The translations under genes and the position numbers were made by a program. A stretch of DNA of 64,000 bases from CAITSH01 sp025356665 (GTDB lineage Bacteria; Pseudomonadota; Gammaproteobacteria; Burkholderiales; SG8-39): NCBI GenBank assembly GCA_025356665.1, contig JANXRV010000157.1, positions 9,084 to 73,083 of the forward strand, given 5' to 3'. The notes below the pieces were generated by a model. It ran no database searches. It was given only the letters and a program-made list of their open reading frames with translations, and was not told the DNA's origin. This document shows positions 1 through 7,388 of the stretch, piece after piece (position 1 is the first letter of the stretch; every line of letters starts with the position of its first letter).

Positions 1-1
1 T

Positions 2-925
2 GCGCGCGCGCAAGCCCCCGTGCACAGCCGCCTGGTGCACTTGCTGAACGGCTTTCCCCCGGGCGGTTCGGCCGACGTGGTGTCGCGCCTGATCGCCGAA
101 CGGCTGCGCGGCACTTACGCCGCCAATATCATTGTCGAGAACAAGCCGGGCGGCGGCGGCCGCACCGTGCTCGAACAGGCACGCACCGCCGATGCGGACG
201 GCACAACCATGGTCCTGACACCGACTGCGATGCTGACGATTTTCCCGCACGTGTACAAGAAACTCGGCTACGACACCTTTCGCGACTTCACCGCTGTGGG
301 CAGCGCGGCGACCTTCGTAACAGCCATCACCGCCGGGCCCGGCCTGCCGGCCAATATCAAAACGGTGCAGGAATGGCTGACCTGGGCGAAACAGAATCCT
401 GCCAGCGCCGCCTATGGCTCGCCCGGCGCCGGCACCTCGCTGCATTTTGTCGGCACTATGCTGGCGCGCATCGGCAACCTCAACCTCAATCACATCCCGT
501 ACAAGGGCGCGGCGCCAATGGTGCAAGACCTGCTGGGCGGCCAGGTTCCGGTCGGCATGGTGCCGATAGGCGACGCCGTGCAACACGCCCGCAGCGGCAA
601 GCTGCGCGTGCTGGCAACCACGGGCACGCAGCGCTCGCGTTTTTTGCCCGATACGCCGACGACGCGCGAGGCCGGGTTTCCGGACGTTGTCGCGGAGGAC
701 TACTTCGCGCTGTTCGTGCCGTCCAAGACGCCGGCCGACATGGTCGAGAAACTCGGCGCCGCACTGCGCGAAGCGCTCAAAAACAACGAGGTGCGCGACC
801 GCATGGCCCAGGTCGGCGTGGACCTCAAATCGACCACCCCGGCGGAAATGGCCGACATCATCAAGTCGCAGTTCGCTTCCTGGGCGCCGATAGTCAAGGC
901 TTCGGGCTTCAGCGCCGAAGAGTAA
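2..925 (+). CDS. Bug/TctC-family periplasmic solute receptor, 5' end outside the window
   Basis: Periplasmic binding protein of the tripartite tricarboxylate transporter (TTT) type, which captures a small carboxylate or other organic solute. The frame is open to the left edge and its first residues read A-R-A-Q-A-P, the typical end of a Bug signal peptide, so the true start lies just upstream; the GTG at 20 is not the start. Family marks seen are GFPPGGSADVVSRL (first ligand loop), PYKGAAPMVQDLLGGQVP, and the C-terminal pattern of a lobe-2 helix pair. The stop is 6 nt before the metallo-hydrolase gene, so the two are probably co-transcribed and the receptor may deliver that enzyme's substrate. 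No TctA or TctB membrane gene is in view. The ligand cannot be predicted. Confidence 0.93.
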   Translation, partial: ARAQAPVHSRLVHLLNGFPPGGSADVVSRLIAERLRGTYAANIIVENKPGGGGRTVLEQARTADADGTTMVLTPTAMLTIFPHVYKKLGYDTFRDFTAVGSAATFVTAITAGPGLPANIKTVQEWLTWAKQNPASAAYGSPGAGTSLHFVGTMLARIGNLNLNHIPYKGAAPMVQDLLGGQVPVGMVPIGDAVQHARSGKLRVLATTGTQRSRFLPDTPTTREAGFPDVVAEDYFALFVPSKTPADMVEKLGAALREALKNNEVRDRMAQVGVDLKSTTPAEMADIIKSQFASWAPIVKASGFSAEE

Positions 926-931
926 GCCGGC

Positions 932-1801
932 ATGATCGCAACGCACGACCATTCGATCTGGAGTTACTGCTACGCCCGCGGCCGCGTTCCCACCGACATG
1001 ATGGGCGGCTGCCCGGTATGCAGCAATCAGGGCATGACCGACATTCCCATGCTGTACTCGATCATCGCCTCCGCGCCGACGGCGGCGGAGCGGCGCCTGA
1101 TTCTGGTTGACTGCGGTTTCAAGAGCGGCGATTCGATGACTGGCAGCCGCTTCCAGAATATCGAGATGCCCGCAACAGTGCTGGCAAAAACCGGCTTCAG
1201 GCCCGAAGACGTAGACACGCTGGTGCTGACGCACCTGCACTTCGACCACGCCGGCAATTTTGATGCCTTTCCCAATGCGCGCATTTACGTGCAACGCCGC
1301 GAGTACGAGCGCTGGCAAGAAGTGCTGGCGGGCATCCCCGACTTGTCAGTGGGCAAACAACACTGGGCACTGTCGTCCATGGATGCCGAAGTCATGCAGC
1401 GCTTTAGCGCGGCCGTGAGCGACGGCCGTGCGGTGCTGCTCGATGGCGACACCGAAATCGCGCCTGGCGTGCATTGCCGCCTTGCCGCCGACACCCACAC
1501 CTTCGGTTCGCAATGGGTCGAGGTTGAGACCCAATCGGGCCCCTATGTCATCGCCGGCGACTGCGTCTACTGGTATGCGAACATCGAGCGCATGTGGCCA
1601 CCGGGCTATGTGCAGGGTAATACCTGGAACCTTGTCGCCACCTACGACAAACTGAAAGCCCTGGTCGGCGCCGACCAGCTCGAGCGCATCGTGCCCGGAC
1701 ACGACATGCGCGTGTTTACGCGCCACCGCAACTGGCTGACCGGACTCAACCCGGTGGCCGAAGTCCACCTGGCGGCGGGCGAGACTTCGCGCGCCGCCTG
1801 A
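932..1801 (+). CDS. metallo-beta-lactamase-fold hydrolase (N-acyl-homoserine-lactonase-like)
   Basis: 289-residue protein with the metal motif H101-L-H103-F-D105-H106, a later VIAGDC segment supplying the bridging Asp, and PGHD near residue 255 supplying the last His. This is the layout of the AttM/AiiA-like branch of the MBL superfamily. It is cytoplasmic, with no signal peptide. The N-terminus carries an unusual CPVC pair (residues 27-30). Enzymes of this branch hydrolyse lactones or other esters; the pairing with a Bug receptor 6 nt upstream favours a catabolic lactone or cyclic-ester substrate over quorum quenching, but that is inference. The first ATG after the receptor stop was taken as start. 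Confidence 0.85.
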   Translation: MIATHDHSIWSYCYARGRVPTDMMGGCPVCSNQGMTDIPMLYSIIASAPTAAERRLILVDCGFKSGDSMTGSRFQNIEMPATVLAKTGFRPEDVDTLVLTHLHFDHAGNFDAFPNARIYVQRREYERWQEVLAGIPDLSVGKQHWALSSMDAEVMQRFSAAVSDGRAVLLDGDTEIAPGVHCRLAADTHTFGSQWVEVETQSGPYVIAGDCVYWYANIERMWPPGYVQGNTWNLVATYDKLKALVGADQLERIVPGHDMRVFTRHRNWLTGLNPVAEVHLAAGETSRAA

Positions 1802-1817
1802 ACCCTGGCGAAGGACC

Positions 1818-1852
1818 GGCTGGAAATGCCCATCTAGCAAGGCTTTCCAGCC
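1818..1852. repeat. dispersed palindrome, copy 1
   Basis: Perfect 9-bp arms GGCTGGAAA and TTTCCAGCC enclose 17 nt. The inner GCC and GGC could extend the stem past a one-base bulge. It lies between two convergent genes (the MBL hydrolase and pyrC'). Copies 2-4 are at 20232, 42670 and 50304. Confidence 0.75.
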
Positions 1853-1887
1853 TATCGCCCGCTTGTGGACTGCAAGTTCCGGAGAGC

Positions 1888-3180
1888 TCAGCCCTGATAC
1901 ACCACCGCACCATCTACTAAGGTGTAGCGCACCTTGCCCGGCAGTTCGTAACCGAGGAAAGGCGTGTTCTTGCCCTGGCTTTTCAGGCTGTGCGTGCTCA
2001 GCATCACTTGCGCGCCGGCGTCGAAGACACAGACATCGGCGGCACGATCGACGGCCAGTTCCCCGGCGGCGATGCCCAGAATACGCGCCGGGTCGCAGGT
2101 GATGCGCGCAAGCGCCGTGGCGAAAGACAGCTTGGATTCGGACGCCCATTTGAGCGTCAAGGGCAACAACAACTCAAGACCGGTCGCACCGGGTGTCGAT
2201 TCGCCAAAGGGCAACAGCTTTTCGTCCTCATCGACCGGTGTGTGGTCGGAGCAGATGGCATCGACGGTGCCGTCGGCGAGGCCGGCGCGCAAGGCGTCGC
2301 GGTCACGCCGGCTGCGCAGCGGCGGCACCAGATGGCATTGCGAGTCGTAATAACCCAGGTCCATATCCGACAAGTGCACGTGATGCGCGCCCACATCGCA
2401 GCTCACCGGAAGGCCTTCGGCCTTGGCCGCCCTGACCATGCCGACACCGGCAGCGCTAGAGAGCCGCGCCAGGTGCACGCGCGTGCCGGTGGCGCGAACC
2501 AGCTCCAGGATGGTCGCAATGGCGATGGTTTCGGCAAACACCGGAATACCGGGCAGACCCAGCCGCGTCGCCACTTCGCCGTCATGCGCGACACCCATCT
2601 TGGAGAGGAAGGCGTCCTGCGGACGCAACCACACGGTGTAAGCAAAAGTGGATGCGTATTGCATCGCGCGCCACAACACCTCGGTGTCGGAGATGGCGAC
2701 GTTGGCCTGCGAAAACGCGACGCAGCCCGCTTCGATCAACTCGACCATCTCGGTCAGACGCTTGCCGGCTAGGCCTTGCGTGAGCGCGCCCAAAGGATGC
2801 ACATGCGCCAGATGCAAGCCGCGCGCGCGGTACTTGAGCATTTGCACCAGGCCGGGTTCATCCAGCGGCGGCTCGGTATCGGGCGGGATGGCCAGATGCG
2901 CAATGCCGCCGGCCACGGCCGCCTGCATTTCCGATTCGAGCGTGGCCTTGTGTTCGAAGCCCGGCTCGCGCAGCCGCGCCGACAGGTCGACGAAACCGGG
3001 CGCCACCACCAGGCCCGCCGCATCGATGATGCGCCCTGGCTGGAACCCGGCCGGCGCCCTGCCGATTGCGGCGATGCGTCCGTCGGCGATGAACACATCT
3101 TTTTTCGCGTCAGTGCCGCTTTTTGGATCGATGAGGCGGCCGTTGCTGATTTGTATTGTTGTCATGTTTTGTTGACTCAT
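1888..3180 (-). CDS. pyrC': dihydroorotase-like protein, probably the non-catalytic PyrC' (PyrX) subunit
   Basis: 430-residue amidohydrolase-fold protein of the dihydroorotase family, last gene of the pyr operon. True dihydroorotases bind zinc with an HxH in the segment D-x-H-x-H-L-R-E-P-G. Here the segment reads D65-L-S67-A-R69-L-R-E-P-G, so both histidines are lost, while the later CSDHTP loop is kept. In Pseudomonas a pseudo-dihydroorotase of this kind is needed structurally to assemble the class A aspartate carbamoyltransferase with PyrB. The same role is likely here, and a catalytic pyrC should then exist elsewhere in the genome. The stop of the upstream cupin gene overlaps this ATG by one base (TAATG). 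A second in-frame ATG five codons in is an alternative start. Confidence 0.88.
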   Translation of the reverse strand: MSQQNMTTIQISNGRLIDPKSGTDAKKDVFIADGRIAAIGRAPAGFQPGRIIDAAGLVVAPGFVDLSARLREPGFEHKATLESEMQAAVAGGIAHLAIPPDTEPPLDEPGLVQMLKYRARGLHLAHVHPLGALTQGLAGKRLTEMVELIEAGCVAFSQANVAISDTEVLWRAMQYASTFAYTVWLRPQDAFLSKMGVAHDGEVATRLGLPGIPVFAETIAIATILELVRATGTRVHLARLSSAAGVGMVRAAKAEGLPVSCDVGAHHVHLSDMDLGYYDSQCHLVPPLRSRRDRDALRAGLADGTVDAICSDHTPVDEDEKLLPFGESTPGATGLELLLPLTLKWASESKLSFATALARITCDPARILGIAAGELAVDRAADVCVFDAGAQVMLSTHSLKSQGKNTPFLGYELPGKVRYTLVDGAVVYQG

Positions 3181-3653
3181 TAGTACGGCGTGCCGTCTTT
3201 ATGCGTGAACACCCACTTGCCGCCAACCAGCGTTGCCGCCATATCGACATCCGGGTAGACCACGTCATCGCCCGGCGTGCGATCGCCCATTTCAAGGTAG
3301 CGCACAACGCGGGATGTTTCGTTGATCAGGTGGTGCGCATCGCTGTCACCGGCGGCAAAGCCCGCCGCCATACCCGGCCCGAGTACCTGCCGTCCGCCGT
3401 CGGTCACCAGCGTGACTTCACCTTCGATCACATAGACAAATTCGTCCTGCTTGGCGTGCGCATGACGCATTGCCGACTCGGCGCCAGGTTCAAGCGTGAC
3501 GAGGTTGACACCGAAATTGCTTAGCCCCACGGCATTGCCAAGGCGCCGGCGATGGCGGCCGCGCACGCGGCTGGCGTAGGGTTCAGGATAGTTCGAGCCC
3601 TGCTCCGCTGCAACGTCGGCGGGATCGATGGCGGGAAGTTTCAGTGCGCCCAT
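3180..3653 (-). CDS. cupin-domain protein inserted between pyrB and pyrC'
   Basis: 157-residue single-domain cupin. Motif 1 is visible as RHAHAKQDEFVYVIEG (two His and a Glu for a metal) and motif 2 as PGMAAGFAAGDSDAHHLIN with the final His. Proteins of this type are often annotated as quercetinase-like or 'cupin domain-containing'; the reaction is unknown. It starts 3 nt after the pyrB stop and ends overlapping pyrC' by one base, so it is translated as part of the pyrimidine operon. PyrB and PyrC' normally follow one another directly, so this insertion is odd. No link to pyrimidine synthesis can be shown from the sequence. Confidence 0.85.
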   Translation of the reverse strand: MGALKLPAIDPADVAAEQGSNYPEPYASRVRGRHRRRLGNAVGLSNFGVNLVTLEPGAESAMRHAHAKQDEFVYVIEGEVTLVTDGGRQVLGPGMAAGFAAGDSDAHHLINETSRVVRYLEMGDRTPGDDVVYPDVDMAATLVGGKWVFTHKDGTPY

Positions 3654-3656
3654 GGC

Positions 3657-4607
3657 TCAGTTACCCGCAAGAATGCTCATCACCGCCATGCGCACGGCAA
3701 TGCCGAACGTCACCTGCGGCAGGATGACCGACTGCACGCCGTCGGCCACGGCCGAATCGATTTCCACGCCCCGGTTCATCGGCCCCGGGTGCATGACGAT
3801 GGCGTCGGGCTTGGCGCAGGCCAGCTTTTCCGGCGTCAGGCCATAGACCTTGTTAAATTCCTGCGCGCTGGGCAGAAGCGGACCGCTCATGCGTTCGTTC
3901 TGCAGGCGCAGCATGACAATCACATCGACATCACGCAGGCCCTCAGTCATGTCGCGATGGTATTTCACCCCCAGTTGTTCCACCGCCTCGGGCATCAGCG
4001 TCTGCGGCCCGATAACACGCACATCCGGCGTTCCCAGCGTGGTAAGACCGTGGATGAGCGAGCGCGCGACGCGCGAATGCAGCACATCACCGACGATGGC
4101 CACCGACAGCGCGCGAAAATCCTTCTTGTAGTGGCGGATGGTGTAGAGGTCGAGAAGGCCTTGTGTCGGGTGGGCGTGGCGGCCGTCGCCGGCATTGATG
4201 ACGTGCAGGTGGCTGGCGACGTGGCGGGCGATCATGTGCGGCGCGCCCGACTGCTCATGACGCACCACAAACATGTCGGCGTGCATGGCCGAGAGGTTAT
4301 CGACGGTGTCGAGCAGCGACTCGCCCTTGGTCGCCGAGGAGGTGTTCATGTTGAGGTTGATGACGTCGGCCGACAGGCGCTTGGCGGCGATCTCGAAGGT
4401 GGTGCGGGTGCGCGTGGAGTTTTCGAAAAACAGGTTAAATACGCTCTTGCCGCGCAGCAAGGGCACTTTCTTGACCTCGCGCTCGGTGACGCTGATAAAG
4501 GACGCGGCGGTATCGAGGATGCGCGTGACGATGGCCGCCGGCAGGCCTTCGAGCGTCAGCAGGTGTTGCAACTCGCCCTTGTCATTGAGCTGGGGGTTGC
4601 GGCTCAT
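3657..4607 (-). CDS. pyrB: aspartate carbamoyltransferase catalytic subunit
   Basis: Condenses carbamoyl phosphate with aspartate, the committed step of pyrimidine synthesis, in the cytoplasm. The 316-residue product has the carbamoyl-phosphate loop FFENSTRTRT (S64-T-R-T-R68), HPTQGLLDLYT, and HPGPMNRGVEI near the C-terminus. The ATG at 4607 was chosen because it overlaps the pyrR stop as ATGA and matches family length; a longer frame upstream to 4712 is just pyrR sequence read in another frame. No pyrI regulatory-subunit gene is near, in keeping with a PyrB/PyrC' class A complex. Confidence 0.97.
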   Translation of the reverse strand: MSRNPQLNDKGELQHLLTLEGLPAAIVTRILDTAASFISVTEREVKKVPLLRGKSVFNLFFENSTRTRTTFEIAAKRLSADVINLNMNTSSATKGESLLDTVDNLSAMHADMFVVRHEQSGAPHMIARHVASHLHVINAGDGRHAHPTQGLLDLYTIRHYKKDFRALSVAIVGDVLHSRVARSLIHGLTTLGTPDVRVIGPQTLMPEAVEQLGVKYHRDMTEGLRDVDVIVMLRLQNERMSGPLLPSAQEFNKVYGLTPEKLACAKPDAIVMHPGPMNRGVEIDSAVADGVQSVILPQVTFGIAVRMAVMSILAGN

Positions 4608-5113
4608 GGCTTGTTTTCTTTCTTTTCGGAGAGTTTCATGCTGAATTTTCCGGCCTCGTCCTTGGTCAGGCGCAACAGCTTGCCGGGCGGAACCGTCACC
4701 CGGGTGCCGCAAAACTGCGCGGCAATGGGCAGCTGACGCTCGCCGCGGTCAGCCATCACCACCAGGCTGATCGAGGCCGGGCGGCCGTAATCAAACAACT
4801 CGTTCATGGCGGCGCGCACGGTGCGGCCGGTGTAGAGCACATCGTCGACGAGCAGTATTTCGGCACCGTCAACCTCGAACGGGATCTGGCTCGGATGCAC
4901 CGTGTGGTGCAGCCCGGAGGTGCTGAAGTCGTCGCGATAAAACGAGATATCAAGCGCGCCCAACGACGCCTTGATGCCCAGCGCCTGGTGCAGCCGCTCG
5001 GCCAGCCACAGCCCGCCGGTGTAGATGCCCACCATCGCGGTGCGCGGCGTGATGACAGGGCGCAGCTCCTCGATCAGCTTGGCGCACAGTTGTTCGGTGT
5101 CGGGCAATATCAT
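4604..5113 (-). CDS. pyrR: PyrR: pyr operon regulator / uracil phosphoribosyltransferase homologue
   Basis: 169-residue type I phosphoribosyltransferase fold with the PRPP-binding motif ILLVDDVLYTGRT and the PyrR-type hood region. In Bacillus PyrR binds pyr mRNA and attenuates transcription in response to UMP, and it also has weak UPRTase activity. Whether it regulates RNA here is uncertain: the gene sits inside the operon with 4-nt ATGA overlaps on both sides, leaving no leader in front of pyrB, so any attenuator would have to act ahead of yqgE. No obvious anti-terminator stem was recognised there by eye. Confidence 0.95.
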   Translation of the reverse strand: MILPDTEQLCAKLIEELRPVITPRTAMVGIYTGGLWLAERLHQALGIKASLGALDISFYRDDFSTSGLHHTVHPSQIPFEVDGAEILLVDDVLYTGRTVRAAMNELFDYGRPASISLVVMADRGERQLPIAAQFCGTRVTVPPGKLLRLTKDEAGKFSMKLSEKKENKP

Positions 5114-5640
5114 GATGAGGATCCTGCGGGTTTGTCGTGTTGGTCGGGGTCGTGCTGCTCGGCATTGTATCGGGCGGGCTCATCCAGCCAGGCTTGCAGG
5201 ATGATCTGCGCCGACACCGAATGCGTCAGGTGCTTGTGCTTGCGTCCGCCCTTGCCGGCCTGGCGCAGTGATTCCTCGGCGCTGGCCGATGTCAGACGTT
5301 CATCCACCAGGGCCACCGGCAACCGGAAGCGCCCTTCGAGTTGGCGCGCAAACCGGCGGCAGCGCGCCGTCATGGCGTGTTCGGTGCCGTCCATGGACAG
5401 CGCCAGGCCAACCACCAGTCGCGCCGGCTGCCAGTCCCTGATCAGCGCCTCGATGGCGGCAAAACGTTTGTCTACCTCGGTCGCCTCAATCATGTCAGCC
5501 GGATGGGCCAGTCCGGTCAGCGTGTTGCCGACGGCAACGCCCAGATAGCGCTCGCCGAAATCAAAGGCGAGCACGATTCTGGGCGTGGGCACGGGAATAA
5601 TGGCGGCAGACTCAGCGTGGCGGCTTACAGCCGCACTCAT
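5110..5640 (-). CDS. ruvX: RuvX/YqgF-family putative pre-16S rRNA nuclease / Holliday junction resolvase
   Basis: 176-residue RNase H-like protein. Motif 1 is LAFDFGERYLGVAVGN (D27) and the VDERLTS motif is intact. The third acidic site, normally in a segment like VDSxAA, reads L-T-H-S-V-S-A here, so His (codon CAT) stands where Asp is expected. That could impair two-metal catalysis or reflect a local shift of the acidic residue. The first 20 residues before RIVLAFD are longer than in E. coli YqgF. ATGA overlaps join it to yqgE upstream and pyrR downstream. Confidence 0.92.
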   Translation of the reverse strand: MSAAVSRHAESAAIIPVPTPRIVLAFDFGERYLGVAVGNTLTGLAHPADMIEATEVDKRFAAIEALIRDWQPARLVVGLALSMDGTEHAMTARCRRFARQLEGRFRLPVALVDERLTSASAEESLRQAGKGGRKHKHLTHSVSAQIILQAWLDEPARYNAEQHDPDQHDKPAGSSS

Positions 5641-6206
5641 GCGTGCCCGGCCACATCGGAGAGGCTGGCGAAATCGATGCCGAGTAGTTCCATGGCCGCG
5701 GGCAGGCGCTCCTCGGGCGGGACATCAAACAAAATATCGGCACGCGCCTTGACGGTGAGCCAGGCGTTTTGCCCGATCTCGTGTTCGATTTGGCCAGCGG
5801 CCCAGCCGGAGTAGCCGAGGGTGACCAGCAGTTTATCCGGCCCCTGACCCGCACCAACCGCTTCGAGAATATCCAACGAGGTGGTCAAGCCAAGCGCATT
5901 GTCCGGTGCCACGCCCAGCGTGGATTTCCAGTCACCAAGCGGGCTGTGCAGCACAAAGCCGCGATCGGTTTGAACCGGACCGCCGAAATACACTGGGGCC
6001 AGAAGGATGTCGCCGCTTCGGCCGGTTTTGATCGACAAGCGCTCGAGCAAAATCTGCAAGCTCATATCCAGTGGCCGGTTCACCACCACGCCAAGAGCGC
6101 CCTGGTCGTTGTGCTCGCAAATGTAGGTCAGCGACCGGGAAAAATGGGGGTCTGCCATGTTGGGCATGGCGATTAGGAAGTGGTTCGTGAGGTCGACGCT
6201 GGCCAC
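5637..6206 (-). CDS. yqgE: YqgE/AlgH family protein (UPF0301)
   Basis: 189-residue protein with the family's opening NHFLIAMPNMADPHFSRSL and ICEHNDQGALGVVVNRP, and the GYSGWAAGQIEHEI block ahead of NAWLT. It matches E. coli YqgE over its whole length. Its biochemical role is not settled. It heads a six-gene minus-strand operon. The start is a GTG at 6206; a TAAAAT -10-like hexamer (6218-6213) ends six bases before it and no Shine-Dalgarno sequence fits between them, so the transcript may be leaderless. Confidence 0.95.
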   Translation of the reverse strand: MASVDLTNHFLIAMPNMADPHFSRSLTYICEHNDQGALGVVVNRPLDMSLQILLERLSIKTGRSGDILLAPVYFGGPVQTDRGFVLHSPLGDWKSTLGVAPDNALGLTTSLDILEAVGAGQGPDKLLVTLGYSGWAAGQIEHEIGQNAWLTVKARADILFDVPPEERLPAAMELLGIDFASLSDVAGHA

Positions 6207-6218
6207 GATGCTATTTTA
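6207..6218 (-). promoter_or_regulatory. -10 box for a probably leaderless yqgE operon transcript
   Basis: TAAAAT at 6218-6213 (minus strand) followed by six bases and the yqgE GTG. RNA polymerase normally starts about 7 nt after the -10, which is exactly the GTG. No -35 is clear. Confidence 0.45.
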
Positions 6219-6274
6219 ACAGGCGGCGCCGTTCGCGGGCAGCTTCGTCTGACGGCCGCAGCCGGTGGGCCGCG

Positions 6275-7243
6275 TTAATCGGCACTGATTTTCGCCTCAC
6301 GTATCACCTTGGACCAATACTCCAGGTCGGTCTTCACCACCTGATCCAGCTGCGCCGGCGTCATGTGGCGCGCCTCGATGCCCGAAGCGGTGGCGGCTTT
6401 TTTGACCTCTTCGGTGTCGAGCACCTGCTTGAGCGCGTCGGTCAGGCGCTTGACCGCCTCCGGCGGTGTTCCGGCCGGCGCAAACAGCGCCACCCAGGCC
6501 TCGAGCTCAAAGCCGGGAAAGCCCGCTTCTGCGCTGGTGGGCACCTCGGGCATCAGCGGACTGCGTTGTTTCGCGGCAATGGCCAGACCACGCAGCTTGC
6601 CGGCCTGGATATGCGACATCACCGAGGGCGGCGTCGCCACCGTCATCTGCACTTGTCCGGAAATCACGTCGATCATCATCGGGCCGGAGCCCTTGTACGG
6701 CACCTGGGTAAAGTTGACCTTGGTCAGCTGCTTGAACAATTCCACACCGACATGCGGCACCGAGCCGTTGCCCGGCGTGCCGTAATTGACCTTGCCCGGA
6801 TTGGCGCGGGCGTAGCTCACCAGCTCCTGCAGGTTGTTGACCGGCAGTGACGGATGTACCGCCACCAGATGCGGCGACACCGCCAGCATCGCCACCGAGG
6901 AGAAGTCACGCAGCGGATGCCACTGCAGCTGTGAAAACATCGTCGGGTTGCCAACGTGAAACATCGAGTAGCCGACCAGCATCGTGTAACCGTCGTTTTT
7001 GGCGCGGGCCACGTAGGTCGCGGCGATGTTGCCGCTGGCACCTGATTTATTTTCAACGACAACCGGCTGGCCCAGGGCCTTGGACAGCGGCGGCGCAACC
7101 AGGCGGGCGACGTAATCAAGTATGCCACCGGGCGGCACCGGCACGATCAATGTCAGCGGACGGCTGGGAAAAGTCTGGGCATGGGCGGACGCAATGCAAA
7201 GCAGTCCGGTGAGGGTGGCAAAAAATCGTCCGAACGCGTGCAT
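6275..7243 (-). CDS. Bug/TctC-family periplasmic solute receptor
   Basis: 322-residue receptor. A 22-residue signal peptide ends AHA-Q and is followed by TFPSRPLTLIVPVPPGG; in the next stretch ILDYVARL keeps the Asp that contacts the ligand amide in known Bug proteins. The second loop reads PYKGSGPMMIDVISGQV. A longer in-frame extension to 7453 has no signal-peptide character, so the ATG at 7243 is the start. It stands alone on the minus strand, divergent from the photolyase gene with 145 bp between the two starts. Nothing nearby indicates the ligand. Confidence 0.94.
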   Translation of the reverse strand: MHAFGRFFATLTGLLCIASAHAQTFPSRPLTLIVPVPPGGILDYVARLVAPPLSKALGQPVVVENKSGASGNIAATYVARAKNDGYTMLVGYSMFHVGNPTMFSQLQWHPLRDFSSVAMLAVSPHLVAVHPSLPVNNLQELVSYARANPGKVNYGTPGNGSVPHVGVELFKQLTKVNFTQVPYKGSGPMMIDVISGQVQMTVATPPSVMSHIQAGKLRGLAIAAKQRSPLMPEVPTSAEAGFPGFELEAWVALFAPAGTPPEAVKRLTDALKQVLDTEEVKKAATASGIEARHMTPAQLDQVVKTDLEYWSKVIREAKISAD

Positions 7244-7388
7244 TGAGACTCCCGCCGTTTTGACTTTTATCGGAATGTGGTGATGGCCTGCGATGCTGCC
7301 GCGCAGAGTATCACCACGCCGACCGATGCAGTCAATCGTACAACCGGCTTTGCCTCTGTGCGAAAATCGGGCCAACCAACGAGGCGCC

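Noticed and set aside
3552..4736. 394-codon plus-strand frame opposite pyrB
   Set aside because: It is antisense to pyrB, whose motifs (STRTR, HPGPMNRG) are certain; the translation is His/Arg/Gly-rich with no fold marks. GC-rich codon bias creates such frames.
6207..6274. PyrR-type attenuator ahead of the pyr operon
   Set aside because: The -10 box appears to lie six bases before yqgE, leaving no leader, and no terminator/anti-terminator pair was found.
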